Assembly (NCBI GenBank): GCA_037045645.1
Contig: JBAOIH010000010.1
Coordinates: 1 to 64,000 of the forward strand
Reading direction: 5' to 3'
DNA length: 64,000 nt
Source: Nocardioides sp.
GTDB lineage: Bacteria; Actinomycetota; Actinomycetes; Propionibacteriales; Nocardioidaceae
The stretch's first letter is position 1. Each line of letters opens with the position of its first letter. The notes under the pieces are model-generated. The model saw only the letters and a list, made by a program, of their open reading frames with translations. It had not been told where the DNA came from and ran no database searches. Positions 17,572-26,182 of this stretch are shown in pieces. A program made the position numbers and the translations under genes.

Positions 17572-17865
17572 CTAGTCCTTTGCCCGGAATGCCGAGGCCA
17601 TCTGTTGGTCCAAATCCTTGAAGTCGCTGCTGATCGACTTTGCCGCCAGCCACAGAGAATCTGTAGCCGCCACGATCGTCTTGCGCCTGTCGTCCCAATT
17701 GGCGGAGAACTCGTGCACTCGACCTCCCAACCCGCGGTGGCCGACCGCATCCGTCAAACCGTCGGCCACCGAGTCGATCTCGGAGAAGGCGCAGCTCACG
17801 TTGACAAGATCGGCATACAACGCATGTAGCTCTTCGAGATTGAGTTTGAGGTCAGCGCCACTCAT
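17572..17865 (-). CDS. WXG100-like (ESX/EsxA family) small helical protein
   Basis: The protein has 97 residues and is entirely helical in character, with a Trp in the central turn (FSANWDDRRKTIV) where WXG100 proteins carry W-x-G. A GGAG ribosome binding site precedes the ATG. It lies directly between the second WXG100 gene and the effector candidate, the usual arrangement of a substrate and its small helical partner. It probably dimerises with, or escorts, the product of the next gene. Assignment rests on size, helix-turn-helix pattern and context; the W-x-G motif is not canonical. Confidence 0.68.
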   Translation of the reverse strand: MSGADLKLNLEELHALYADLVNVSCAFSEIDSVADGLTDAVGHRGLGGRVHEFSANWDDRRKTIVAATDSLWLAAKSISSDFKDLDQQMASAFRAKD

Positions 17866-17894
17866 CGAGAACTCCTAGTCGAACGAAGCGGAGC

Positions 17895-18197
17895 TCAGGC
17901 CTGGCCGCGGATCGCGTTGGCGAGGCTGGTGTCGGTGTCTTGCATCGCCGAGGCGGCCGAGCGCAAGAACTCGGCGAACCCCGTCAGAGCCTCGATCGCC
18001 GTGTTGGTGTTGGTCGTGTACGTGTCGAACTGCTCGTTGTAGGCGTGCGAGGCCGCATCAGTCTGGAAGCCGGCGGCGATCAGGTCATCGACTGCCTTGC
18101 CCAGGTCCTGCAACTGCTGCAGGAGGGTGTCGCGACCGTTGTCGATCTGGCTCGCGACGCGGGTGAGGTCTTCGTAGGTCACATTGAGGTTTGCCAT
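17895..18197 (-). CDS. WXG100 family type VII secretion substrate
   Basis: The 100-residue protein fits the WXG100 pattern: an N-terminal helix (TYEDLTRVASQIDNGRDTLL), a turn region AAGFQTDAA in place of W-x-G, and a second long helix ending with DTDTSLANAIRG. Such proteins form four-helix dimers and are exported by the FtsK/EssC motor encoded just upstream. The ATG at 18197 is preferred to a GTG at 18206, which would be only 2 bases from AGAAGG. The 110-base gap to the motor gene is the largest in this stretch, so the gene may have its own promoter or be processed for higher expression. Confidence 0.82.
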   Translation of the reverse strand: MANLNVTYEDLTRVASQIDNGRDTLLQQLQDLGKAVDDLIAAGFQTDAASHAYNEQFDTYTTNTNTAIEALTGFAEFLRSAASAMQDTDTSLANAIRGQA

Positions 18198-18281
18198 GTC
18201 GTTCACTGCCTTCTGTGTTGGGTGCCGCCGACTTTCGGGGGCGATAGTTGAACACTAGGAATCCGAGACTGAATAGGCGAT

Positions 18282-18295
18282 GGGGAGGAGTCCCC
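18282..18295. terminator. Short hairpin between the motor gene and the WXG100 gene
   Basis: GGGGA-GGAG-TCCCC is a 5-base-pair hairpin with a 4-base loop, located 12 bases after the motor gene's stop codon. It may attenuate transcription or stabilise a processed end ahead of the WXG100 mRNA. The stem is short, so a strong terminator is unlikely. Confidence 0.4.
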
Positions 18296-18306
18296 ACCAG
18301 CTGAGG

Positions 18307-21300
18307 TCATACGAGAGGCATCTGCACTCGCACCACCTTTCCGCGCAGCACCGCGTTGCCACGCCCCGGTGGGAACTCGCGCCGGTGGGCGCGCGGGAAT
18401 GAGGTTTTAAGGATCGTGTCCCCCTCATGGAACTCGGGCTGCAAGACGATGCCGCGACGCCCCGCCTTGAGTTCCGAGTACAGACCCATCGCGCTACCCC
18501 AGGTGCTCGTCTCGGATTCGACGATGAGCATGTGGTCGGTGCGCTTCACGGCCTTGAACAGTTCCAGGAGAGCCGAGTCCGAAGGGGCTGTCGCCTGCTC
18601 GGACAGCGCTTCCACCACGATGACGTACGAATCGTGCTCCACGTCTGCGATGCGCCCCGCGAGCTCTCGCGCGAGCTCAGCGACGTCGGTTGGGTTGGTG
18701 GCACAGTGATCCCACTCGAAGAGCGAGGGCAGGGCCGATCGTCGGTTGCCGAGGTACACCATCGTCAGAGTCGGGTCCCAACGACGCAACGACAGACACA
18801 TCGCCGCCAACGCGGTGGATCGCCCACTTTGCGGTCCGCCCGCCACGATGAAAGTGCCCGTGGCCTCGAACCCGATCGGCTCCAACGTGTCCTCGGCGAT
18901 GCCTAGAACCGGCATGCCATCGGCCTGCGTCGGCAACGACTCCAGCGTGATCTGCGTGGGCATCGACTCCACCCGCGCCGCCGCTCGTCGCCCTTGCCGT
19001 TCCAGGGCACCGCGGAGTCTTCCGATAGCCGCAGACTGATCAGCCGAGTTCGTCGATCCCCCGAGGATGGCGATCTGCGCCTCCAGCCCATCGATGATGG
19101 CCCGCCCAGGAGGTGAGGTTGCCGCGAGGACGTCGCCAGGCACGCCGAGGGACCCGTACATTCCATCATCGGCCATCCTCAGCACGACTCGACGCGGCAC
19201 GCTCGAGGCCACGGCCCCGGGCACGGCGGCCGGACGGTCTGCGGTGAAGACGACGTGAATGCCGAGTTGGCGGCCCTCGCTGAGCAACTGTTGGAAGACG
19301 CCGTACCACTCGGCACGGCCCGCCCCGATCTCCCACTGGTCCCGGAACGCCCCGAAGCCGTCGATGAGCAGCAGGATGCGGGGGGCGTCGGCATGGCCGG
19401 ACAGAGCGCGATATTCGGTGATCGTGGAAGCGCTCAGGGCGGAGAATTCCTGTGAGCGGACGTCGGCCAGTTCTCGGAGGCGGCGAAGGAGGCGTACGAC
19501 TCGCTCGGTGTCGTCGCCGTTGATCACCGCACCGACATGTTGCAACTGCTCAAGCATCCGCAGGCCACCGGCCGCGAAATCCAACGCGTAGACCTCGACA
19601 GGCCCGGTGCGGGGGGTCACTCCGGCCGCGATGGCAAGTGTTCGCAAGACCACCGATTTGCCACTGCCACCCGTGCCATAGATGACGAGGTTGCCGTCGA
19701 CATCTGGGTGGAAGAAGACGGTCTTCTGTTGCTGGTCCTCGGGCAGGTCGGCCACGCCAAGGATCAGGTCAGTGTCGCGGCGTGGACTCAGAAGCAGGAG
19801 GTCATAGACCTTGCTGAGTTCGTCGAGCCAGGGCCGGCGAGGTTTCTGCAGATCCGCCAGTTGGGCGGCCTTGGTGATCGTGGCCACGAGTCTCAACTGA
19901 TCGTTCGGGCCTGGGTCGTCGGGTTCGGCCTCGACTTCGACCGGATCGGCCCATGGCTGCTCCGCCCCGAATCCGAGGTCGTGGATCGAGATGTCGGGGG
20001 GTTCCGGCTCGTCGGACGTACGTCCACCGGCGTAGGCAGATTGGAACGCCATGAGTCGTCCCGGGCCGGTCTTGATGACACCGCGACCGGGAATTGACGG
20101 GTCGATGACCGCGGCGTCCGCAGACCCGATCACGTCGGTGCTGTCAGACTCATCGGCCATCCGCAAGGCGATTCGCAGGTTGGTGTTGGCCCGCAGGTTG
20201 TCCTTGATCACGCCCGCTGGTCTCTGCGTCGCCATGATCAGATGAATCCCGAGCGAGCGGCCCCGCTGGGCAATGTCGATCACGCCATCGACGAATTCCT
20301 CGACGTCGTTGGCGAGGGCGGCGAACTCATCAATCACCAGGATCAGGGCCGGAGGAGTGTCCGGATCGTTGCGCTCCTCCAGTTGGAGTAGGTCCTTTGC
20401 CTTCTTGGCGTGCAACAACTCTTCGCGGTATTTCAGTTCGGCGCGCAGGCTCGTCAGCGCGCGGCGCACCAGATGCGGCGTCAGGTCCGTGACGATGCCG
20501 ACGCAATGGGGCAGCGCCACGCATTCGGCGAAGGCCGATCCACCTTTATAGTCGACGAACAAGAACGTGACCCGGTCAGGCGAGAACTCCGCTGCCATCC
20601 CGAGCACCCACGCCTGCAAGAACTCACTCTTGCCCGATCCGGTAGTCCCACCCACCAGAGCGTGCGGGCCCTGGGTACGCAGATCGAGGTGTACGGCATC
20701 CACTCCGGACTGCCCGATCATCGCGCGCAAACCCCGCGTCCGCCTGCGTTTGCGTTGACCTGACTCAGTGGCGCGCATCGACTCGTTCTCGCGCCACCGC
20801 TCCACCACTGCGGTGCCCGAGGTGACCAGCTCGAGCCCAAGCAGGCTCACCACAGACACCTGTCGAGGAATGTCGCTGTCGTCGGATTCGAGCGCGCCCG
20901 AGTCCGCCAGCGGCGCGAGCGCACGCGCGAAGGTCAAGGCGTGATCCGCGCTGACGCCCTCCACCCGGGAAGGAATCACCTTGCCGTGCCGGACGAAGTG
21001 CACCGATGCCTGCCCCAACCCGTTGCGCGCATCGACAAAGGTGCGACACACCGCCGGGAGATCGGCCGGATCGTTCGCGATCCAGATCGGGATCACACCA
21101 GCCTCGGCCGCTCGCTCGCTGATCTGCACCAGGCGACCGCGATCGACCAGAGCACCGTTGGCCACGAGCAGGACCACGATGGGGCTGGGTAGCGTGCTGT
21201 CCTCGGCCTCACCAGCCTTCGTCTCGCCGATGCGGCCACCTGCCCCACTGGCCTTCAACTGCGAGGACAGCGCACCCTTGCCCACCAACTCCATTGCACG

Positions 21301-22782
21301 ACCGCTGCGTTGGGTAATGAGTTCCTCAAGTTGGGCGGCAAGTTGCGCTGCGGTGGCCGCACTGTTGGCCAGGTGACTGCCGCTGATCGGACTGTGCGCG
21401 GAACTGGTGTGCGGAAGCCACGACATCCAGGCGTAGTCGGCCACATCGTCGGGGCTCGCCATGGCGGTGATGACAACCTCGGCCGGGGAGTGCAGTCCGG
21501 CGAGTTGCAGCAAGATTCCACGCGTGACGTCCGTCGCGGTCGTGCGCGTCCCCACGACACCGAGCGCGCCCGCGGTCAGCAGGTCTTCGAGGACTGGCAC
21601 GTCGTCGACGAAACGGAAGTCGTCCTCCACGCGAGTCAACTGCTCGGCGTACTCCGGAAGTCCGTCGTCGTTCGGCACTTGCGGCGCGAGTACGTTGCGC
21701 GAGGGTAGACGTCCGACTCCGAGCCTGAGGTGGAGGAACGACCAGTGCTCGGGTCGCCGGGTCCACAGGGTTGCGGATCGTTGTAGACCTGCCGCGAAGA
21801 CCTCCGACACGGGCGGCACCTCGCCTTGGCGCACCGCCTTCTCGGCGATCAGTTCGCGCTCAAGTGTGGTCCGCAGGATGGCCAATTGGTCAGTGAACTT
21901 CGCGATCGACGACTCGAGTTGCCGCTTCGTACGACCTCTTGTGGTGATGAAATTGCCCAGCATCATGAGGGGCGTCATCACGGTGAACATCAAGGTGATC
22001 GGCCGCCCGGTGTAGGCGAACATGCCGATTCCCATCAGGATCGGGGCGATCATCAGCAGCCATGGAAACGGCTCGGTGGTCTGCTCCGAGGGCACCGAAG
22101 GCCGGGGGTGCTCCCGATCGTCGTACCGCTCCTCGACGCGCGGCGAACGGTTGAACGCGATCGCTCCACCCTGGGCCTCCTGGGGCGGAGCGGCCTGCGC
22201 GGCGATCATGGTGAAACTCAGCCGCGTGTCACCGAGTTGGATCGCTTGGCCTGGCAGGGCCGTGACGCGGGTGACAGTGACGCCGTCGACGTTGATGCCA
22301 TTGGCAGAGTTGAGATCGATGATCTCCAACTCGTGGCCGATCTCGACGCGGACGTGCCGCTTGGAGACAAAGCGGTCGGTCAAGACGACATCACACGCCG
22401 GATCGCGTCCGATCGTGGTCGTCCCGAGTGGCAACTGCACGACGCGCCCGGACTCAGGCCCGCTCAACACATTCATCACCGCGGCCGAGGGCCGGCCACC
22501 CGCTGGTGCTGGTGTGACGTGTGCCGGGACCACGGTGATCTCGCTACCCGAAGCGATCGCGGTCTCTCCGACCGCTCGCTCGGCCGGCACTGTGACGCCG
22601 GGGCCACCTTCGGGCGGCGAGACCGTCAGCGTCAGCGGCTGTGAGCGCTGCCGGCGTCCACCGGCCGGGTCGCGGAGCACGAGTGCCTGGGCGATGTCGC
22701 CGACGGCTGCATTGGCTTCGGTCGTGACCACGACGTTGCGAGTAGGGCCTCCCGGGCGTACGAACGCCAGTTTCAGCCTCAC
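18307..22782 (-). CDS. FtsK/SpoIIIE-type type VII secretion motor (EssC/EccC-like) with ubiquitin-like and FHA N-terminus
   Basis: The protein has 1491 residues. Residues 1-90 look like a YukD/EsaB ubiquitin-like fold, and 100-195 form an FHA domain (IGRDPACDVVLTD...SKRHVRVE...DLNSANGINVDG). Two membrane helices lie at about 239-280. Three FtsK/SpoIIIE ATPase domains follow: Walker A GGTTGSGKS at 711-719 with Walker B VIDE at 816-819; GTGGSGKS at 1036-1043 with LLLIDG; and a degenerate GGPQSGRS at 1315-1322 where Arg replaces Lys. This is the energy-coupling motor that binds WXG100 substrates. N-terminal FHA domains are typical of Firmicutes EssC, not of mycobacterial EccC. The GTG start overlaps the previous stop (GTGA). 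Phosphopeptide binding by the FHA links it to the operon's kinase. Confidence 0.93.
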   Translation of the reverse strand: MRLKLAFVRPGGPTRNVVVTTEANAAVGDIAQALVLRDPAGGRRQRSQPLTLTVSPPEGGPGVTVPAERAVGETAIASGSEITVVPAHVTPAPAGGRPSAAVMNVLSGPESGRVVQLPLGTTTIGRDPACDVVLTDRFVSKRHVRVEIGHELEIIDLNSANGINVDGVTVTRVTALPGQAIQLGDTRLSFTMIAAQAAPPQEAQGGAIAFNRSPRVEERYDDREHPRPSVPSEQTTEPFPWLLMIAPILMGIGMFAYTGRPITLMFTVMTPLMMLGNFITTRGRTKRQLESSIAKFTDQLAILRTTLERELIAEKAVRQGEVPPVSEVFAAGLQRSATLWTRRPEHWSFLHLRLGVGRLPSRNVLAPQVPNDDGLPEYAEQLTRVEDDFRFVDDVPVLEDLLTAGALGVVGTRTTATDVTRGILLQLAGLHSPAEVVITAMASPDDVADYAWMSWLPHTSSAHSPISGSHLANSAATAAQLAAQLEELITQRSGRAMELVGKGALSSQLKASGAGGRIGETKAGEAEDSTLPSPIVVLLVANGALVDRGRLVQISERAAEAGVIPIWIANDPADLPAVCRTFVDARNGLGQASVHFVRHGKVIPSRVEGVSADHALTFARALAPLADSGALESDDSDIPRQVSVVSLLGLELVTSGTAVVERWRENESMRATESGQRKRRRTRGLRAMIGQSGVDAVHLDLRTQGPHALVGGTTGSGKSEFLQAWVLGMAAEFSPDRVTFLFVDYKGGSAFAECVALPHCVGIVTDLTPHLVRRALTSLRAELKYREELLHAKKAKDLLQLEERNDPDTPPALILVIDEFAALANDVEEFVDGVIDIAQRGRSLGIHLIMATQRPAGVIKDNLRANTNLRIALRMADESDSTDVIGSADAAVIDPSIPGRGVIKTGPGRLMAFQSAYAGGRTSDEPEPPDISIHDLGFGAEQPWADPVEVEAEPDDPGPNDQLRLVATITKAAQLADLQKPRRPWLDELSKVYDLLLLSPRRDTDLILGVADLPEDQQQKTVFFHPDVDGNLVIYGTGGSGKSVVLRTLAIAAGVTPRTGPVEVYALDFAAGGLRMLEQLQHVGAVINGDDTERVVRLLRRLRELADVRSQEFSALSASTITEYRALSGHADAPRILLLIDGFGAFRDQWEIGAGRAEWYGVFQQLLSEGRQLGIHVVFTADRPAAVPGAVASSVPRRVVLRMADDGMYGSLGVPGDVLAATSPPGRAIIDGLEAQIAILGGSTNSADQSAAIGRLRGALERQGRRAAARVESMPTQITLESLPTQADGMPVLGIAEDTLEPIGFEATGTFIVAGGPQSGRSTALAAMCLSLRRWDPTLTMVYLGNRRSALPSLFEWDHCATNPTDVAELARELAGRIADVEHDSYVIVVEALSEQATAPSDSALLELFKAVKRTDHMLIVESETSTWGSAMGLYSELKAGRRGIVLQPEFHEGDTILKTSFPRAHRREFPPGRGNAVLRGKVVRVQMPLV

Positions 22783-23867
22783 GCAACTACCTCGACTCTG
22801 AATACGAGGCTGCCGAACGAGACCGTCTCCCCTGCCACCACCGGACGCGGCAGACGAGGTTCGAGCTTGGACTCGGTGCCGCCGCTGTGGACGAAGACGC
22901 CGTTGGTCGAGTCGAGGTCTTCCACCATCAGCCGCCCGTTCTCAAGCCAGAGCACGGCGTGCGTCTTGGAGATGCTCCTGCTGTCGTCATCGAGCGGAAG
23001 TGCCACTGAGCCCGGGCGCAGTGCCGTATCTGGAAGTCGGCCGACGAGGACCGGGCTTGTCCCGACGTTGATCACCTGGTCATCGGCCAGAGAGCGCAGC
23101 ATCGTCTGGTTGGCGGGTGCCGACGGAGCCTGGAGGTGGGCAGCCAGCGCGGTCTCCTCCGCTGGTTGCATCGGTTGACCCCACAGGACCTCGGCGGGCT
23201 GCTGCACATCTGCAGGCTCCGGAGCGGCGGGGAATCCTGGAGGTGGCGCGATTTGGCCACCCCAGGCCGGAGCTGGCTCGACCGCAGGAGCGGCAAAGGG
23301 CACGTCTTGAGCCGGCAGGTCCCAGAAGGACGCAGGAGTCGCCTCGGTTGCGAGCGAGGGCGCAGTTGGCAGGGGCAGTGCCTGATTCGTCTCCCACGAG
23401 GGGGGACTCGCCTGGTTCATCGCAGGAGCAGCCACGGCAGCGAATCCGGTCACCGGACCGTGGATCACGACCGTACGCGCCACCTTGTCATGCCATCCCT
23501 GACGGCGAGGGTCGCTCGACATCTGTACGGCCATCACGATCAGCGGGATGGTGAATGCCGCCACCGCGAAGAGCACCAACTGACGCAAGAAGATCCGACC
23601 GTAGCCAACGGGCAGACCGGTGGCCTCGTCCACGATCGCGATGTGCACCGCGCGCTTGCCCCAGGTCGCACCGCGCACGGCCATCTGGTGCCACTGCACG
23701 AAGGGGTAGGCAAGAAGCAAGAGCAAGACGATCAGCCCGGCCTCGCCCACCCCGAGTGTGAGAGCGATCCCGCCGCCGAATGTCACGATGATCAGGCCCC
23801 AAGAAATCAGGTTGTCGATCAGATTGGCGCCAAACCTGCGGCCTAGGCTTGCGTATTGAGTATTCAT
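22779..23867 (-). CDS. RDD family membrane protein with C-terminal FHA domain
   Basis: The 362-residue protein starts with an RDD domain (ASLGRRFGANLIDNLISWG, then several membrane helices up to about residue 130, including GATWGKRAVHIAIVD). A long Pro/Ala-rich linker leads to an FHA domain at about 260-362 with VLVGRLPD, SISKTHAVL and DLDSTNGVFV, all key phospho-threonine-binding positions present. It overlaps its neighbours by ATGA and GTGA. It probably recruits a phosphorylated partner, such as the kinase or the motor, to the membrane; this is inferred from domains and context. Confidence 0.88.
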   Translation of the reverse strand: MNTQYASLGRRFGANLIDNLISWGLIIVTFGGGIALTLGVGEAGLIVLLLLLAYPFVQWHQMAVRGATWGKRAVHIAIVDEATGLPVGYGRIFLRQLVLFAVAAFTIPLIVMAVQMSSDPRRQGWHDKVARTVVIHGPVTGFAAVAAPAMNQASPPSWETNQALPLPTAPSLATEATPASFWDLPAQDVPFAAPAVEPAPAWGGQIAPPPGFPAAPEPADVQQPAEVLWGQPMQPAEETALAAHLQAPSAPANQTMLRSLADDQVINVGTSPVLVGRLPDTALRPGSVALPLDDDSRSISKTHAVLWLENGRLMVEDLDSTNGVFVHSGGTESKLEPRLPRPVVAGETVSFGSLVFRVEVVA

Positions 23868-26182
23868 CGGGCGAGAGCCACCTTCCTCCGGCGCCCCAGG
23901 GGACGTCCGATCCTGAGCCAAACCCTCCGCAGGACAACGCCGAAAGCGCGAAATGGTCCGGTGATCGCGGCCCGCCACGGGACGGACGCGAGGGACAACA
24001 CGACGAGCGGACGCCGCCACCGCGGTGCAGACTTGCGAAGTCGCGAAAGGGCCGGGCCTACCTGCGACCAATACTCCTTTGCCTCGGCATCGGTGGCGTC
24101 GTCCGGTCCGAACGCGTGCTCGTCGGCGCGCGCCGCAAGTGCGCCCAGGTCAGCCGAGGGATAACGACCGATCAGGCTCTGCACACTCTCGACGCGCGTG
24201 TGGCTCGCGGGAAGTTTCACGCCAAGGTCGCAAGCGCGATCAGTCACCTCTCGCCAGCCTGCCGCAACGCGGTCCGACGGTGAACCCCGCCGCCTGCGGC
24301 GCGACCGGCGTACGCGCTTGAGCAGCAGCACGCCCCAGATCGGCGATGTCACCGCCAGCGCACCAACGGGATACTTCGCCCACGCAACCACCTCCTGCAA
24401 GATGGGGTCGCGTTGGTTCCTGATCTTCTTGCCCGCGCCCTGAGGTGCCCTCTTGTCGGTGTCATCGGGCTCAGTGGGCACCACCGGGGGCTGCAGCACG
24501 TTGGGCTGCGGCTGGGGTTGTGGATCCTCCTGCAGTTGCTTTGGCTTGCGGTTCTCGTCGGGTGTGGGAGCGAATGCCACCCAACCCACGCCGGTCAAGT
24601 CGACCTCGACCCAAGCCTGCACATCCGCACCCTTGATCTCTCCGGTCGCGTCGGGCACGACGAAACCCAGCACCACCCGAGCAGGCAGGCCCTGCTGCTG
24701 GGAGGCAACGCCCATGGCCGAGGCGTATTGCTCGTCGTTGCCGATCATCAACGCCTCGGGGGCGACGAGGTCGGTGAGTCGTTTGATGCCGTGACCTGCG
24801 GGTGATCCCGCCTGACCCGGGAGTCCGTCGGAGTAGTAGCCCTTCTGAAACTCATCCGCCAACACGGCCGCCGCCGCTCCACCAGCCGGGCTCCCGGCCT
24901 CTCCCATCCACCGTTGCACTCGCTTGGTCAACGCCGGGATGTCCGGTGGCGCGGCGGGACGTACGGAGGGTGCCGCGTCGTAGGTCTCAGGATCGTCGAT
25001 CTCCGCGGGCGGCAGAGTGCGGAAGCGGTAGGTCGCGCCACTGCGTACGCCACCCAACTGCGCCATGGTTCCGGTGGCCTTGTTGAAGAGCAACCGACGA
25101 GTCGCGTCAGTGTCCAGGCGGCCGTCCGTACGCACGTCGGCCTCTCGCGCCATGCCGAAGGTCGGGACCCACGGGCCCGAATAGTCGACGACAGTGATCT
25201 CCACGTCGCGTTCACCCTTGGCTGCTGACTGGGGCGCCAGCCGCCCGAAACTCCCAGACTCCGTCGGGGCCTGCGGTCCACCGGCTACGTTCCACACGAC
25301 TCCGTCGAAGGTGTCCATGGTCGCCAACCGGATCCGGTCCCCCTTGGCGAGCCCAGCCGTCCGGAACAGCACCTTGTCACCCAGCAACCGCTCCTCTGAG
25401 AACGCCCGATAGCGCGACAACGGGCTCGGGTAGTCCTGCGGGTCGAACGGCGGCTCGACGTGGTCACGCAGCACGTCGCGAGAGTGCGGCATCGTCGCCA
25501 GCGCCAGCCCGGAGCTCGCCAGCCCCGCAGTCAGCAGCACCGCCGCAGTCAACGCGAGCCGCCTAGCCCACGCGACACGAACATCGCGCATGGCCCGCCA
25601 GCGCGTCCACACGAGGAGGCAGATCGCGAGCACCAGCCCGCGGCTGAGGGTGAGGCCGGTGACTCGGTCGCCGAAGGCTGCCGCGACCATGAATGTGCCT
25701 GCCAGGACCACCGCCGCGACGCCTGGAAAACGCGAACGCCAGAGGAACACTCCGCCCAGGAGGCCGGACACGAGGCCCAACACCCAGGGGACGACGAGCA
25801 CATTTCCCAACGAGCCCAGGGGCGTCACCATGGTCAGGGAATCACGCCAGGCGGTCACCAGACCCGTGAGCACAGACCGCAAGCCTTGGGGGCCGGGAAG
25901 GACCCCGAAGGCGGCTTCGCTGGGCGCCGCGAGAGCGGGACCGAAGATCAGATAGATGACGAAGAGTGCCAACGCCGTGACGATCGGGCCCCAACGAAGC
26001 CACCGTGAGAGTGCCGCAAGCCCGAGTCCGAGCGCGGTGCCCACGACGGCGGCGAGCAGCCAGCGCCAACCCCCGTACGCCTCAAGCAGGGGGCTGACCG
26101 CAACCGCCGACAGCGTCAAGAGCACGAGTGCATCGACCAGCATCAGCCGGGTACCGACGGGTTGCTGCACGGGATTCTTCAC
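23864..26182 (-). CDS. Transglutaminase-fold (TgpA-like) membrane protein lacking the catalytic Cys and His
   Basis: The 772-residue protein has about seven N-terminal membrane helices, a large extracytoplasmic region, and one more helix near residue 610 before a cytosolic tail. The fold signature is LGFVVP preceded by GLPARVV, followed by AWVEVDLTGVGWVAFAPTP, as in TgpA/DUF3488 proteins. Where an active enzyme has Cys in G-x-C-x-x-(F/Y)-A, this one reads GNDEQYASAM, and the His before AWVEV is Gln (DVQAWVEV). It is therefore probably inactive as a transglutaminase or protease and may bind peptides or act as a scaffold. GTG start, GTGA overlap with the DUF58 gene. MoxR-DUF58-transglutaminase is a well-known trio. 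Confidence 0.85.
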   Translation of the reverse strand: MKNPVQQPVGTRLMLVDALVLLTLSAVAVSPLLEAYGGWRWLLAAVVGTALGLGLAALSRWLRWGPIVTALALFVIYLIFGPALAAPSEAAFGVLPGPQGLRSVLTGLVTAWRDSLTMVTPLGSLGNVLVVPWVLGLVSGLLGGVFLWRSRFPGVAAVVLAGTFMVAAAFGDRVTGLTLSRGLVLAICLLVWTRWRAMRDVRVAWARRLALTAAVLLTAGLASSGLALATMPHSRDVLRDHVEPPFDPQDYPSPLSRYRAFSEERLLGDKVLFRTAGLAKGDRIRLATMDTFDGVVWNVAGGPQAPTESGSFGRLAPQSAAKGERDVEITVVDYSGPWVPTFGMAREADVRTDGRLDTDATRRLLFNKATGTMAQLGGVRSGATYRFRTLPPAEIDDPETYDAAPSVRPAAPPDIPALTKRVQRWMGEAGSPAGGAAAAVLADEFQKGYYSDGLPGQAGSPAGHGIKRLTDLVAPEALMIGNDEQYASAMGVASQQQGLPARVVLGFVVPDATGEIKGADVQAWVEVDLTGVGWVAFAPTPDENRKPKQLQEDPQPQPQPNVLQPPVVPTEPDDTDKRAPQGAGKKIRNQRDPILQEVVAWAKYPVGALAVTSPIWGVLLLKRVRRSRRRRRGSPSDRVAAGWREVTDRACDLGVKLPASHTRVESVQSLIGRYPSADLGALAARADEHAFGPDDATDAEAKEYWSQVGPALSRLRKSAPRWRRPLVVLSLASVPWRAAITGPFRAFGVVLRRVWLRIGRPLGRRRKVALAR

